Source: an uncultured Microbulbifer sp. (GTDB lineage Bacteria > Pseudomonadota > Gammaproteobacteria > Pseudomonadales > Cellvibrionaceae). From it: a stretch of 40,394 nt of DNA. Shown here piece by piece: positions 17,829 through 25,965 of this stretch (within the stretch, counting starts at the first letter, position 1; every line of letters starts with the position of its first letter). Below the pieces are notes generated by a model. That model was not told where the DNA came from. It saw only the letters and a program-made list of their open reading frames with translations, and searched no databases. The stretch spans positions 1 through 40,394 of the forward strand of contig NZ_CANLDD010000043.1 of NCBI RefSeq assembly GCF_947489355.1, given 5' to 3'. The position numbers and the translations under genes were made by a program.

Positions 17829-18428
17829 CTAGCGAAATGGACAGGCAGGTTTAACTCCGCTCCACACGGGTAGGCTCTGATCTTCTTTGTTGTCAGTAGG
17901 TGCTCCGCTCCGGCTTTTAAAAGAACCCTCTTCTATGGTTAATCGCATCAGCGCTGTGCCCTTGCGCTCCTGGGTATTGGGGGCGCGTACTTGCTCCCAG
18001 CGGTCGGGCTCAATATCGTTAATAATAGTTTTAAAAACCTCATCAAACTCCCAGGTATCCTGCACGCGTTCCCCGCGACAAAATAACACCGCCGAGCGGT
18101 AGTTGGCACTGTGGTGAAACGCAGATTTTGCCAACACCCATTCATCATATTGTGCAAATGAAATACAGATTGTTTCCCCTGCATCTACCAGCTTCTGCAA
18201 GCGGCTTTTATTCGCCACGTGGAAATACAGGCAGTCTCCCTTGCGCCATATGGTCAGTGGAATAATGATCACCTGCCCACTCTGAACAAACCCAACGTGA
18301 CCGAGCTTCAGTTCATCAACCAGTTGATATACATCTCTACGTTGGTAGCTGGCTCGTTTTGCCGCCCTGCGCACCTTGCTTTTCGCAGTGGTGGATAATT
18401 CTTGAGTGCAATTAATGGCTGTATCCAT
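17829..18428 (-). CDS. Pyridoxamine 5'-phosphate oxidase-like flavoprotein
   Basis: A 199-residue protein with the split-barrel FMN-binding fold of pyridoxamine-phosphate-oxidase-like proteins. It shows an N-terminal Arg/Lys-rich helix (KVRRAAKRASYQRRDVYQLV), then LGHVGFVQSGQVIIIPLTIW, YFHVANKSRLQKLV, TICISFAQYDEWVLAKS and a YRSAVLFCRGERV strand. This N-terminal arrangement is typical of FMN-binding relatives rather than true PdxH. The start is fixed by AGGAGG before the ATG at 18428; the frame is open further upstream without a signal. It is divergent from a MocR/PdxR-type regulator, a common pairing in which the regulator controls the oxidase-like gene. Exact substrate unknown; a vitamin B6 or flavin/heme-related role is possible. 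Confidence 0.82.
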   Translation of the reverse strand: MDTAINCTQELSTTAKSKVRRAAKRASYQRRDVYQLVDELKLGHVGFVQSGQVIIIPLTIWRKGDCLYFHVANKSRLQKLVDAGETICISFAQYDEWVLAKSAFHHSANYRSAVLFCRGERVQDTWEFDEVFKTIINDIEPDRWEQVRAPNTQERKGTALMRLTIEEGSFKSRSGAPTDNKEDQSLPVWSGVKPACPFR

Positions 18429-18482
18429 AAAAACCTCCTGATAACGGCAGATAGCTGATCGATATCGCCAATATAGAAAGTT

Positions 18483-18532
18483 ACTGGTATCCTGATAAGA
18501 TCCAGTTTTAACCACTGCATGGTACCAGTTTT
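18483..18532. promoter_or_regulatory. Candidate MocR-type operator in the divergent promoter
   Basis: The 90-bp gap between the divergent genes and the first codons of the regulator carry ACTGGTA (18483-18489) and two direct copies of CCAGTTTT at 18502-18509 and 18525-18532, 23 bases apart. The first motif is the complement of the TACCAGT that overlaps the last copy. MocR proteins are known to bind short direct repeats plus an inverted half-site, so this is a reasonable operator; functional assignment is inference. Confidence 0.4.
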
Positions 18533-20006
18533 GAGCGCACCAGACCTAGCCGACCTGACCCTGGACCCAAATCAACCCTTGCAAACCCAGCTCTACCACA
18601 GACTCGTACAGAGCATTTGCAATGGTCGATTGACCGCCGGCAGCAAATTGCCATCTTCCCGCAGACTGTCGGAAACCCTTGGCGTCAGTCGCAATACCGT
18701 TATTCAGGTACTAGAGCAACTCAAAGCCGAAGGCTTTCTCGGCAGTAAACCAAGGCAAGGGGTATTTATTTCCACGTCACTACCCTCTCACGTAGCGGCC
18801 ATAAAAGAACCGGACTGGCAGACGAGCCCTCGTACAAGCGCAGACGATCTGCCACGCCTATCCACCCAGGGTGAATCCCTGCGAAACCCCCGTCTTGCCA
18901 GGGAGAAGTCCCAACCTTTTACGCCTGGATTACCGGATTTGGAAGCATTTCCATTCCACATCTGGAACCGCCTCTACCGACGCCATCAAAGTAGATTGCC
19001 ATTGATTGGCTATGGGCCCAGCCAGGGGTATCTGCCTCTGCGTCAGGCGCTTGCAGAATACCTGCGTAGTTCCCGAGGGGTTCGTTGCTGCCCGGATCAA
19101 ATCATCATTACTAACGGAGCCCAGGAGTCCCTGAGCTTGTGCGCACAAGTGGTATTGAATCCAGGTGATACCGTAGTAATGGAAAACCCCGGCTACCGCC
19201 GAGCACATATTGCCTTCGAGGCCAACAGGGCATCCCTGAAAATGGTGGGTCTAAAGAATAATTACCTGGATGTGAATGCCCTGATAAAAAGCTCCATGCG
19301 GGGAAAGCTCCTCTTTACCACTCCAACTCACCAGTACCCTATGGGCGGAGTTATGCCTGCTGGTGACCGCCTGAAACTGCTCGACTGGGCCGCACAATCT
19401 GGTTGCTGGATATTAGAGGATGACTACGACAGTGAATTTTCGTTCAAACACAGACCCGTAGCCGCTCTTCAAGGTATGGCAGAGTACACTCCCGTTCTTT
19501 ATATGGGCAGTTTTAGCAAGACCCTACAACCCGGTTTGCGCCTGGGCTACTTGGTTGTCCCTAAAGCACTTGTAGAGGTATTTGCCCAAGCAAAAGAAAT
19601 GCTATCAGGCTATTCACCACTTCTATCCCAGGCTGTAGTTTCAGACTTTATTGCAGAGGGACATTTCGTACGGCATTTGCGCAGAATGTGTATCAACTAT
19701 CGAGAAAAATGGAATAATTTTTGTCAATTGATACGCAAAGACTTGGAGCCTCAAGCAAAATTAATTGTCAATAGTGCCGGAATGCATGTTGTGATCGCCA
19801 CATCAAATATGGACGATATCGATTTATCAAAAAAACTTTCATTACAAGGCTTTGGCAGCACACCATTATCATTTTTCTCCCCCACTAAAGTTTTAAAGTC
19901 CGGCTTGGTTCTAGGGTTTGCCAATACCTCTTCGGAGGATCGCAAGTCGTGCGTGAAAACTCTAAAGAATTTACTGATTCCAACACTTCGGACAGTTTTA
20001 ACCTAG
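18519..20006 (+). CDS. MocR/PdxR-family transcriptional regulator (GntR HTH plus aminotransferase domain)
   Basis: A 495-residue fusion of a winged-helix GntR domain (about 22-88; SKLPSSRRLSETLGVSRNTV) and a fold-type-I aminotransferase-like domain (about 125-490). The latter has the PLP-contacting ITNGAQESLSL, DYDSEF and the Schiff-base Lys in SFSKTLQPGLRLGY. These regulators sense pyridoxal phosphate or an amino-compound adduct and bind as head-to-tail dimers. The divergent PNPOx-like gene suggests a PdxR-like job in B6 control, but effector and targets cannot be told from sequence. The ATG at 18519 has no ribosome-binding site, so it may be leaderless; a TTG at 18531 is an alternative. Small hairpins follow at 20016-20027 and 20038-20075. 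Confidence 0.9.
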   Translation: MVPVLSAPDLADLTLDPNQPLQTQLYHRLVQSICNGRLTAGSKLPSSRRLSETLGVSRNTVIQVLEQLKAEGFLGSKPRQGVFISTSLPSHVAAIKEPDWQTSPRTSADDLPRLSTQGESLRNPRLAREKSQPFTPGLPDLEAFPFHIWNRLYRRHQSRLPLIGYGPSQGYLPLRQALAEYLRSSRGVRCCPDQIIITNGAQESLSLCAQVVLNPGDTVVMENPGYRRAHIAFEANRASLKMVGLKNNYLDVNALIKSSMRGKLLFTTPTHQYPMGGVMPAGDRLKLLDWAAQSGCWILEDDYDSEFSFKHRPVAALQGMAEYTPVLYMGSFSKTLQPGLRLGYLVVPKALVEVFAQAKEMLSGYSPLLSQAVVSDFIAEGHFVRHLRRMCINYREKWNNFCQLIRKDLEPQAKLIVNSAGMHVVIATSNMDDIDLSKKLSLQGFGSTPLSFFSPTKVLKSGLVLGFANTSSEDRKSCVKTLKNLLIPTLRTVLT

Positions 20007-20193
20007 TAATTCCGGGGGCTGTAGCCCTATAAGGACGTTTATCGCAACTCGGGGCTGCCCCAAACTTACGATAAATACACGCTAGACGACAGATTATGAG
20101 CTATATGCTGCTGGAGCGGCTGCGCGCGCTGGTGCTGCAGGGAACAGCGGTATTCGTGCAGCCGCGCCGCAGATATTAATTAGGGACTATGCC

Positions 20194-22041
20194 TTACTGC
20201 CGTACCAGAATCAGACCATCAAGCGGGGGTATCACTATCTTGCCGCGTCGCTGGTCGTAAGTGTCTTTTTGGTGGTTCAGCACATTGATCCAGGTTGAGT
20301 CGCCGAGTATCTCCGCCGAAATAGTGTTTGCCTGAGAAGCGTTGTTCAGTATGACCAACACCTGGTTGTTGCGATACACCCGGTGATAGCCGTAAAGCCG
20401 GCGCTTATCGTCAATTAACACCGATTGGAAATCGCCCAGTTGCAATGCCGGATTCCGGTTGCGGATATGAATCAGGTTGCGATAGTGTCTTAACAGGTCG
20501 GTATTGACGCCAACCTGGTCGGGGGAACGCTTGCTGCCATCGGGCAGGTAGACTTCATCCTCATACTCAATGTCCGGCCAGATCATCGGCTTGCGTGTAT
20601 CCGGATCGTTTGCGCCCCACATGCCCACTTCATCGCCATAGTAGATCATCGGGGCACCCACATAAGTCATCTGGAAGATGGCGAAAAGCATTTGCAGCTG
20701 AATTTCGTGCTCGTTGGGCTTCCTGACGACATAGTCGGCGTTGTTGGTAACCTGTGATCTATTGAAGTAGTTGCCCCAATCCCGGAAATTGCCGATACCG
20801 CGGTTCACGATATGTGAACCGATGCGGTTGGAGTCGTGGCTGCCAAACAGGTTTTGCACGACATAGGCGACGCCCTGTGGGTAGAGGTCCCTGAGATCGG
20901 CCAGCTTGCGGTCAAACGCGCTGACACTGATATTCATGTCCGGCGGGTTGAAAAAGAACTCAGCCGCGGTGAAGGCAAAGTTGTAGTTCATCTCGCCATC
21001 GAATTCGTCGCCCTGAAGATAAGGCTTTACCTTTTCCGGTACATCGACAATCTCGGCGGTCAGGTAGGCCTCGGGATTGATCGACTTTACATGGCTGCGC
21101 CACGCCTTCCAGAAGTTGTGATGGACCTCGAAGGCCACGTCCAACCGCCAGCCATCAATGCCGTGTTCTATGCCCTTGCCTTTTGGGTTCATCCAGCGCT
21201 CGGTAGCGGCAAACACATAGTCTCTTGGGCCTTTGACCAGCCCGTGTTCATCCTCCCGGAATTCCGGCAGTGACTCCACGCCGAACCAGCCGGAATACTT
21301 GAATTTGCTACCGGTTTTATCGTCCCGGAAAGATTCGACGATAAACCAGTCCTTGTAGGGGGACGCCTGCTGGTGCTTTCGCAGGTGTTGAAAGGCGAAA
21401 CTGTTGATGCCCATATGGTTGAAGACGCCATCGAACAGGATTCGGATGTCCCGTTTGTGCGCCTCATCAATCAGGTTCAATGCCAGCTCATCGGCGCTGG
21501 TCCAGACCCAGGTCGATGGATCCAGAGGGTCTTCCGTGGCCATCAGTTTGCGATCACCTTCGGGGTCAGGGCCGAAAGTGGGATCGATATGGTGGTAGCT
21601 GGCCCCATCGTATTTGTGCAGGGACGGGGCATCGAATACCGGGTTGAGGTAGATGGCACTGATGCCGAGGGCTTTCAGATAATCGAGTTGATTGATAACT
21701 CCCTGTAGGTCGCCGCCATAGCGGCGCCGCAACAGATGTTTCCATAATTCCGGTTCGCCATTGGCTTTTTCGTAGGCCTGCAACTCGTACCAGTCACTGC
21801 CCCAGGGGTGGACCTGCCACTGTTTCGGCGCTTCCTGGGGGTCTGCGCCGAGTATGTCCTTCCTTCCTGGGTCGTTGGCGGTGTCACCATTGCGGAAGCG
21901 TTCCGGGAAAATCTGGTACCAAACGACCTCTTTGGCCCATTGCGGAACGAATTCTTCGCCCTGGCTGGCACTGGTTGCCATTGGAATGGCGAGCGTAGCC
22001 GAGATTAGTGTGCGTACGGCAAGCTGGAGAATGTTATTCAT
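20194..22041 (-). CDS. Exported GH13 cyclomaltodextrinase/neopullulanase-like alpha-amylase
   Basis: Hydrolyses alpha-1,4 (and perhaps alpha-1,6) glucans or cyclodextrins. A signal peptide (residues 1 to about 25, ATSA) sends it to the periplasm, unlike many cytoplasmic cyclomaltodextrinases. GH13 regions are all present: I FDGVFNH (about 203), II GWRLDVAFEV with nucleophile Asp near 301, III LTAEIVD with the acid Glu near 329, IV FGSHDSNR with Asp near 403. The neopullulanase-type MPQW-like aromatic site is not obvious. A C-terminal beta domain (about 530-615) ends at LILVRQ. It follows the CBM20 amylase on the same strand, 171 bp away and behind a terminator, with its own operator-like palindrome, so they are related in function but separately promoted. 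Oligosaccharides made outside by the partner would be trimmed here. Confidence 0.9.
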   Translation of the reverse strand: MNNILQLAVRTLISATLAIPMATSASQGEEFVPQWAKEVVWYQIFPERFRNGDTANDPGRKDILGADPQEAPKQWQVHPWGSDWYELQAYEKANGEPELWKHLLRRRYGGDLQGVINQLDYLKALGISAIYLNPVFDAPSLHKYDGASYHHIDPTFGPDPEGDRKLMATEDPLDPSTWVWTSADELALNLIDEAHKRDIRILFDGVFNHMGINSFAFQHLRKHQQASPYKDWFIVESFRDDKTGSKFKYSGWFGVESLPEFREDEHGLVKGPRDYVFAATERWMNPKGKGIEHGIDGWRLDVAFEVHHNFWKAWRSHVKSINPEAYLTAEIVDVPEKVKPYLQGDEFDGEMNYNFAFTAAEFFFNPPDMNISVSAFDRKLADLRDLYPQGVAYVVQNLFGSHDSNRIGSHIVNRGIGNFRDWGNYFNRSQVTNNADYVVRKPNEHEIQLQMLFAIFQMTYVGAPMIYYGDEVGMWGANDPDTRKPMIWPDIEYEDEVYLPDGSKRSPDQVGVNTDLLRHYRNLIHIRNRNPALQLGDFQSVLIDDKRRLYGYHRVYRNNQVLVILNNASQANTISAEILGDSTWINVLNHQKDTYDQRRGKIVIPPLDGLILVRQ

Positions 22042-22090
22042 ATTAAATGCTGCTTAATTCACTGACGTCAATGTACCAAATGGGGAGGGT

Positions 22091-22103
22091 GCAATCGATT
22101 ACC
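22091..22103 (-). promoter_or_regulatory. LacI-type operator candidate upstream of the GH13 gene
   Basis: Minus-strand GGTAATCGATTGC is nearly a palindrome centred on CG and resembles LacI-family operators of sugar-use genes (ATCGAT core). It lies about 50 bp upstream of the amylase start and directly abuts the terminator of the upstream gene. No LacI-family gene is in this window. Confidence 0.4.
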
Positions 22104-22126
22104 AAAACGGGGCAAAAGGTGCCCCG
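22104..22126 (-). terminator. Rho-independent terminator after the CBM20 amylase
   Basis: On the minus strand a perfect 7-bp stem CGGGGCA/TGCCCCG with a five-base loop is followed by TTTT. It lies 87 bases after the stop codon of the CBM20 amylase. Confidence 0.75.
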
Positions 22127-22212
22127 CGACCGCTGTAAACGGCCTTGGGACACCCTCCGCCGCCCCCCGGCCGACTTTTATGGTCCGTCTGCAACCTTCC
22201 GGGACCGGGTAT

Positions 22213-24495
22213 TCACTGCCAGGTGAATACACTCGTCTCCAAAGTTCCGGTCGGGGTGGAAGACGAGGTAATCGAACGGTTACTGCCCCCCTCCCAGGTT
22301 AAGTTACCGTTGTCGTCCTTTTTGATGAACTTAAACTGCACCGTGGTGTGCTTCGGCAGGGAGACCGGCAGAAACCACTCGGGATAGTTCGGGTTGTGAA
22401 AGGGGCCAACTGCCTTGGATGTATCCCAGTTGCCAAGTTCGGGTATGTCTCCGACGATATAGACATTCTCCCCCAAGCTGGTGCTGGTGTTGACTTTGAA
22501 GATAATCTGATTCTGGTCATCCGACAGCACTTCATAGCGAAACTGGTTGCTGACCTTGCTGCCTTTTGTGACCGTAATCTGCTTTACACCTGCACTCACG
22601 CTGGGCACGACGGCTTTAATCATGGTATTGCTGTTGGCGATGATGATCGCAGACGTGCTATCGAATTTGACCGTGACGGCACCACCGAGACCCGTGCCGT
22701 AAAGGTAAATGGTATTCCCGGCGCGCCCCATGGTGGACATCACATCGCCCAAACGGGGAATATCGGTGCCCAGGTCGGGGTTGTAAGACCAGACACTGAC
22801 TTCGCCTCCCTCCAGTGTGAAGGGCGCTATCTGCCCGTTGCCAACCGTCACTGTGTCCCCGAACAGCAGGCCGCTCAGCACATCGCCGTAACTGCCTGCC
22901 GGCAGGGTCGTGTTGATCGCCGGGACTGAAAACGACTGGTCCGGTTGGCGGTTTACCGCGACTACCACCTGTTTGTTATAAAACTGTCGCTTGAATACCA
23001 GCACATCATTGGTGCTGTAAAGTATGGCGGTTTCACCGTAGGCGATGGCCTCATTCTGCTGGCGCAGGGTGGAGAGCGACTGGATCGTCTTGTAAGCCGT
23101 TGTCGCCTGATCGAAAGGGACTTCTCTTTCCATGAAAACCCGACCGGAAATATCGCTGGCGTCGGCGGCGGTCAGGTACTGCTCGGTCCCGTAGTAGATG
23201 TTCGGCGTACCGCGTGCGGTGAGTAGCGTGGCCAGGGCCGCGTGATAGGGTTTGTTGTTCGGCTGAATGTAGCGAAAGCGGGTGACGTCGTGGTTGTCGA
23301 GGAAGGTGACCGCCTGGCTCTCATACTCGTAATCGGCGCTGGTCGCAGTCATCATCTGGCCGAACGCACTCATCGTCTCGGAGAAGTTGCCGAAGGTGTT
23401 GGTGGATGCGCGGAAATACTCGAAGTCGAGATTGTTGATACCGGTCCGATCGGGAAAAGACTGGTACTCATCGTACTTGGGGTCTGGGCGGCCGATGAAG
23501 AACTCCCCAAAATGGGTCAGCGGCCCGCCATCGGCGGAGTCGATGGCGTCCTTGAACCCCTTGGCGAACGAAGGGCTCATGTGCAGCGTAGCGTCATGGC
23601 GGAAGCCGTCCACACCCTTGGATTTCCAGAACTTTGCTGCTTCCTCGAGATGCGCTACGACGGCCGCGTTCTCGGTGGAGAAGTCGGACAGTGAGCCAAG
23701 GTCCTTGAATCGAAATCCGAATTGGGTGTCGTCGGTACCGCGATCGCCGAGATTGTGGAACCAGCCGTTGATGTCATAGTTGGGATCGGCGAGAAGGTTT
23801 TCGAAGTTGCCGTCTGAGTTGTGGTCGACGGGATTGCCATTCGAGTCGAACACATAGTTGCCATTGCCGTCCTTGTCCGGCTCGTAGAGATTTCCGTCCT
23901 CCTGAGCGTTTCCACTTGTCGGGTTTCTGCCGCGGCTCGTATGGTTTGATACGAAGTCGATAATGAGTTTTATGCCGTTGGCGTGCAGCGCGTCCCTCAT
24001 CGCCTCAAACTCCTGCATCAGGCCAAAGTGCTTGTTGGTGGCGAAATAGTTGCGCACATGGTAGCCATGGAAGCTTGTCCAGAGATCGTAGCCACCGCTC
24101 TCTTTATAGTCGTAAATTGGCGTATCGCGGTTCGCATAGGGGGCGGAAATCCACACCGCCGTAATACCCATGTCCTTCAGGTAGGAAATTTTATCGACAA
24201 TACCCTGCCAGTCTCCGCCCTGGTACAGCTTCAGGTCGTCTCCATTGCCGAGCCCGTCCTGGTCCGGGTCGTCGAACAGACTGACACTTGACCCAGCGGG
24301 AATATTGTTGGAGGTATCGCCGTCCACAAAACGGTCGGTAATGATCTGGTAAACGACATCTTTTGGCGTGACCGGAGACAGTGCGCCCGAGGAGGTTGCC
24401 GCGTTCGATTCCAGCGCCGCAAGTGCATACAACCCGATGGCAGCGGCCAGCGTTGTAGATATGTCAAAATGACCCAGCGTGATTTTTTTATTCAT
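22213..24495 (-). CDS. CGTase-like GH13 amylase with IPT and CBM20 domains
   Basis: Secreted starch-active enzyme of 760 residues with full CGTase architecture: signal peptide (to about residue 34), catalytic domains A/B/C (about 40-565), an IPT/TIG domain (about 570-655; DVMSTMGRAGNTIYLYGTGL) and a C-terminal CBM20 starch-binding domain (about 661-760; NVYIVGDIPELGNWD). Catalytic regions: IIDFVSNHTS (about 178), GFRHDATLHM with nucleophile Asp near 299, FGEFFIG with Glu near 329, FLDNHDVTRF (about 396). Two CGTase hallmarks are altered: the central Tyr/Phe of the B domain appears as Gly (FKDLGSLSDF), and the Lys of the DAVKH motif is Leu. Alpha-amylases have small residues at the first site, so a hydrolase or maltogenic amylase is more likely than a cyclising transferase. 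I chose the ATG at 24495, which starts the signal peptide; the frame is open to 24546. Confidence 0.88.
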   Translation of the reverse strand: MNKKITLGHFDISTTLAAAIGLYALAALESNAATSSGALSPVTPKDVVYQIITDRFVDGDTSNNIPAGSSVSLFDDPDQDGLGNGDDLKLYQGGDWQGIVDKISYLKDMGITAVWISAPYANRDTPIYDYKESGGYDLWTSFHGYHVRNYFATNKHFGLMQEFEAMRDALHANGIKLIIDFVSNHTSRGRNPTSGNAQEDGNLYEPDKDGNGNYVFDSNGNPVDHNSDGNFENLLADPNYDINGWFHNLGDRGTDDTQFGFRFKDLGSLSDFSTENAAVVAHLEEAAKFWKSKGVDGFRHDATLHMSPSFAKGFKDAIDSADGGPLTHFGEFFIGRPDPKYDEYQSFPDRTGINNLDFEYFRASTNTFGNFSETMSAFGQMMTATSADYEYESQAVTFLDNHDVTRFRYIQPNNKPYHAALATLLTARGTPNIYYGTEQYLTAADASDISGRVFMEREVPFDQATTAYKTIQSLSTLRQQNEAIAYGETAILYSTNDVLVFKRQFYNKQVVVAVNRQPDQSFSVPAINTTLPAGSYGDVLSGLLFGDTVTVGNGQIAPFTLEGGEVSVWSYNPDLGTDIPRLGDVMSTMGRAGNTIYLYGTGLGGAVTVKFDSTSAIIIANSNTMIKAVVPSVSAGVKQITVTKGSKVSNQFRYEVLSDDQNQIIFKVNTSTSLGENVYIVGDIPELGNWDTSKAVGPFHNPNYPEWFLPVSLPKHTTVQFKFIKKDDNGNLTWEGGSNRSITSSSTPTGTLETSVFTWQ

Positions 24496-24595
24496 TACTT
24501 CTGATCTCTTTTTGGTGAGTGAACAGAGTAGAGAAAGAAATCGCATTCCCTAGTCACCGAGCCCGCTGGTTCCCCTTTTATATACGGGAGATAAA

Positions 24596-24609
24596 CGCTA
24601 CCGGCAGCG
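24596..24609 (-). promoter_or_regulatory. Palindrome upstream of the CBM20 amylase
   Basis: CGCTACCGGCAGCG (plus strand) is a near-perfect palindrome around CCGG, about 100 bases before the amylase start. It could be a repressor or activator site. It is unlike the ATCGAT palindrome before the other amylase, so common regulation is not supported by sequence. Confidence 0.25.
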
Positions 24610-24848
24610 GGGGTTGATACTACTGAGTTTCTGCGAGCTTGATGGATTTTATCAAAGCCACAGATGCGCCCCTCCCCCCCCGGGGGGCGTAGAACGAGGA
24701 CTGACGGCGGCGGCAGCCGTTACCAGCCCGTCTGTGAAAATTTCGGTGGATAGAATACCGTGAAGTGTGGCCGCTTTACCGCCGGCGGTAGGTTGTGTGG
24801 CGAGACCTGCCCGCTCTTGCACCCGTACAGGCGCTGGTTCAGGTCCAA

Positions 24849-24995
24849 AACTTTCGCACGGCCATTCACGCCAGGGTAATCGGTACGAATGAACACGAAT
24901 CCCACCACATCTTTGACTTGCTGATGAATAACAGCTCGGAAATCATTCCCGACGTGCTCTCTTGGGCGAACTTCTGGCTACTACTCTTCGTAGGG
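24849..24995 (+). pseudogene. Tn3-family transposase remnant
   Basis: A plus-strand frame reads HARVIGTNEHESHHIFDLLM then NNSSEIIPDVLS and NFWLLLF. This follows the conserved catalytic stretch of Tn3-family transposases (ARVIGANEHESHYVFD, then a ST/SDTHGxNxVNF motif). The STDTHG part is missing between VLS and ANFW, and neither the N-terminal DNA-binding region nor the rest of the DDE domain is present, so this is a small deletion-scarred fragment. It abuts the 3' end of btuF, which reads toward it. Just upstream is a C8G6 tract (24674-24687). Confidence 0.55.
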
Positions 24996-25001
24996 AACAG
25001 A

Positions 25002-25928
25002 CTACCTTGCCCTCCCATCAGTCAAACCAGTGCTAGCCTTCGCCCGCGCTTTGCGCAAGTTGCTACATATCATCCCCATACCATCCAACACACGAAAAGT
25101 ATGTCTCTGGATGATATCCGGGGGCACAAAATAGAGGTTGTCATTTTTCACTGCACTAAGTGTCGGATAGGCTTCCCAAGCATCCAGCCAATCTGGCCGG
25201 CTTTCGCCCATACCACTGGATATAATCACCTCAGGATTCCGGTTAAGAACAGATTCGATACTAATCTTTGGGGCCAGAACTATCGCATCAGCGAATGCAT
25301 TGCGGCCACCACAGGACTCAATCACATCGCTGATCAAGTGTTCACCATTGAGTGTTTGCAGCGGATCATTCCATACCTGGTAGAAGACACTTATAGGCGT
25401 TAGCTTTTTGTTGTTGTGCTTTAGCTTGGCAAGCCGTTTAAGCCACTCGGTTGCGGCACGGTTTGAATTGTTACCAGTACCGGCAAGTTCACCAAATAAC
25501 CTTACACTCAGCGCAATATCTTCGAGTGTGTGGGACTCGTTAACGAATACCGTAAACCCGAAATCCTCCAGTTTTTGTATCATTTCGTCGCCATTTCCCG
25601 ATCCCCAGGCGACTATCAGATCCGGTTTAAGGGCCAACAAGGATTCATAACTCAGTGCTTTGTAGTTGCCAATCTTCGGCAATTTTCTCGCCTGCTCTGG
25701 GTAATCGCTGTAGCTAACCGCGGCAACCAGCTTATCTCCCGCTCCCGCACTGTAAAAATTCTCCACGATATGCGGGGCCAAAGCGACGATACGCTCTGCC
25801 GGTGCGGGTAGTTCAATCCAGTGGCCCCGGGCATCTTGCACACGTACGGGTTCACCAGCCCAGCAAAACCCTGCCCATAACAGGCTCAAAGTAGTAATGA
25901 AGGTTGCGATAGTACTCCGGGGCATCAT
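25002..25928 (-). CDS. btuF: BtuF-like periplasmic corrinoid-binding protein
   Basis: Substrate-binding protein of a corrinoid ABC importer, 308 residues with a signal peptide (to about residue 25, CWA). It has the two-lobe TroA/BtuF fold: N-lobe RIVALAPHIVENFYSAGAGD and LLALKPDLIVAWGSGN, a long linking helix, C-lobe VFYQVWNDPLQTLNGEHLIS and NPEVIISSGMGES. Last gene of the corrinoid operon, 37 bases after cobS. The start could be either of two adjacent ATGs (25928 or 25925). Its 3' end borders the Tn3 relic, but the length is normal, so it is not truncated. The partner permease and ATPase are encoded upstream in the same operon. Confidence 0.88.
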   Translation of the reverse strand: MMPRSTIATFITTLSLLWAGFCWAGEPVRVQDARGHWIELPAPAERIVALAPHIVENFYSAGAGDKLVAAVSYSDYPEQARKLPKIGNYKALSYESLLALKPDLIVAWGSGNGDEMIQKLEDFGFTVFVNESHTLEDIALSVRLFGELAGTGNNSNRAATEWLKRLAKLKHNNKKLTPISVFYQVWNDPLQTLNGEHLISDVIESCGGRNAFADAIVLAPKISIESVLNRNPEVIISSGMGESRPDWLDAWEAYPTLSAVKNDNLYFVPPDIIQRHTFRVLDGMGMICSNLRKARAKASTGLTDGRAR

Positions 25929-25965
25929 TTAACTCTGCTATTTACTAATTTTTGACACTTGGATT

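Noticed and set aside
22348..23694. Antisense frames opposite the CBM20 amylase (22348-22929, 23242-23694)
   Set aside because: Shadows of a well-supported gene with all GH13 motifs on the other strand.
24674..24687. C8G6 tract as a phase-variation switch
   Set aside because: It is in non-coding DNA and not at a useful distance in any promoter I can define.
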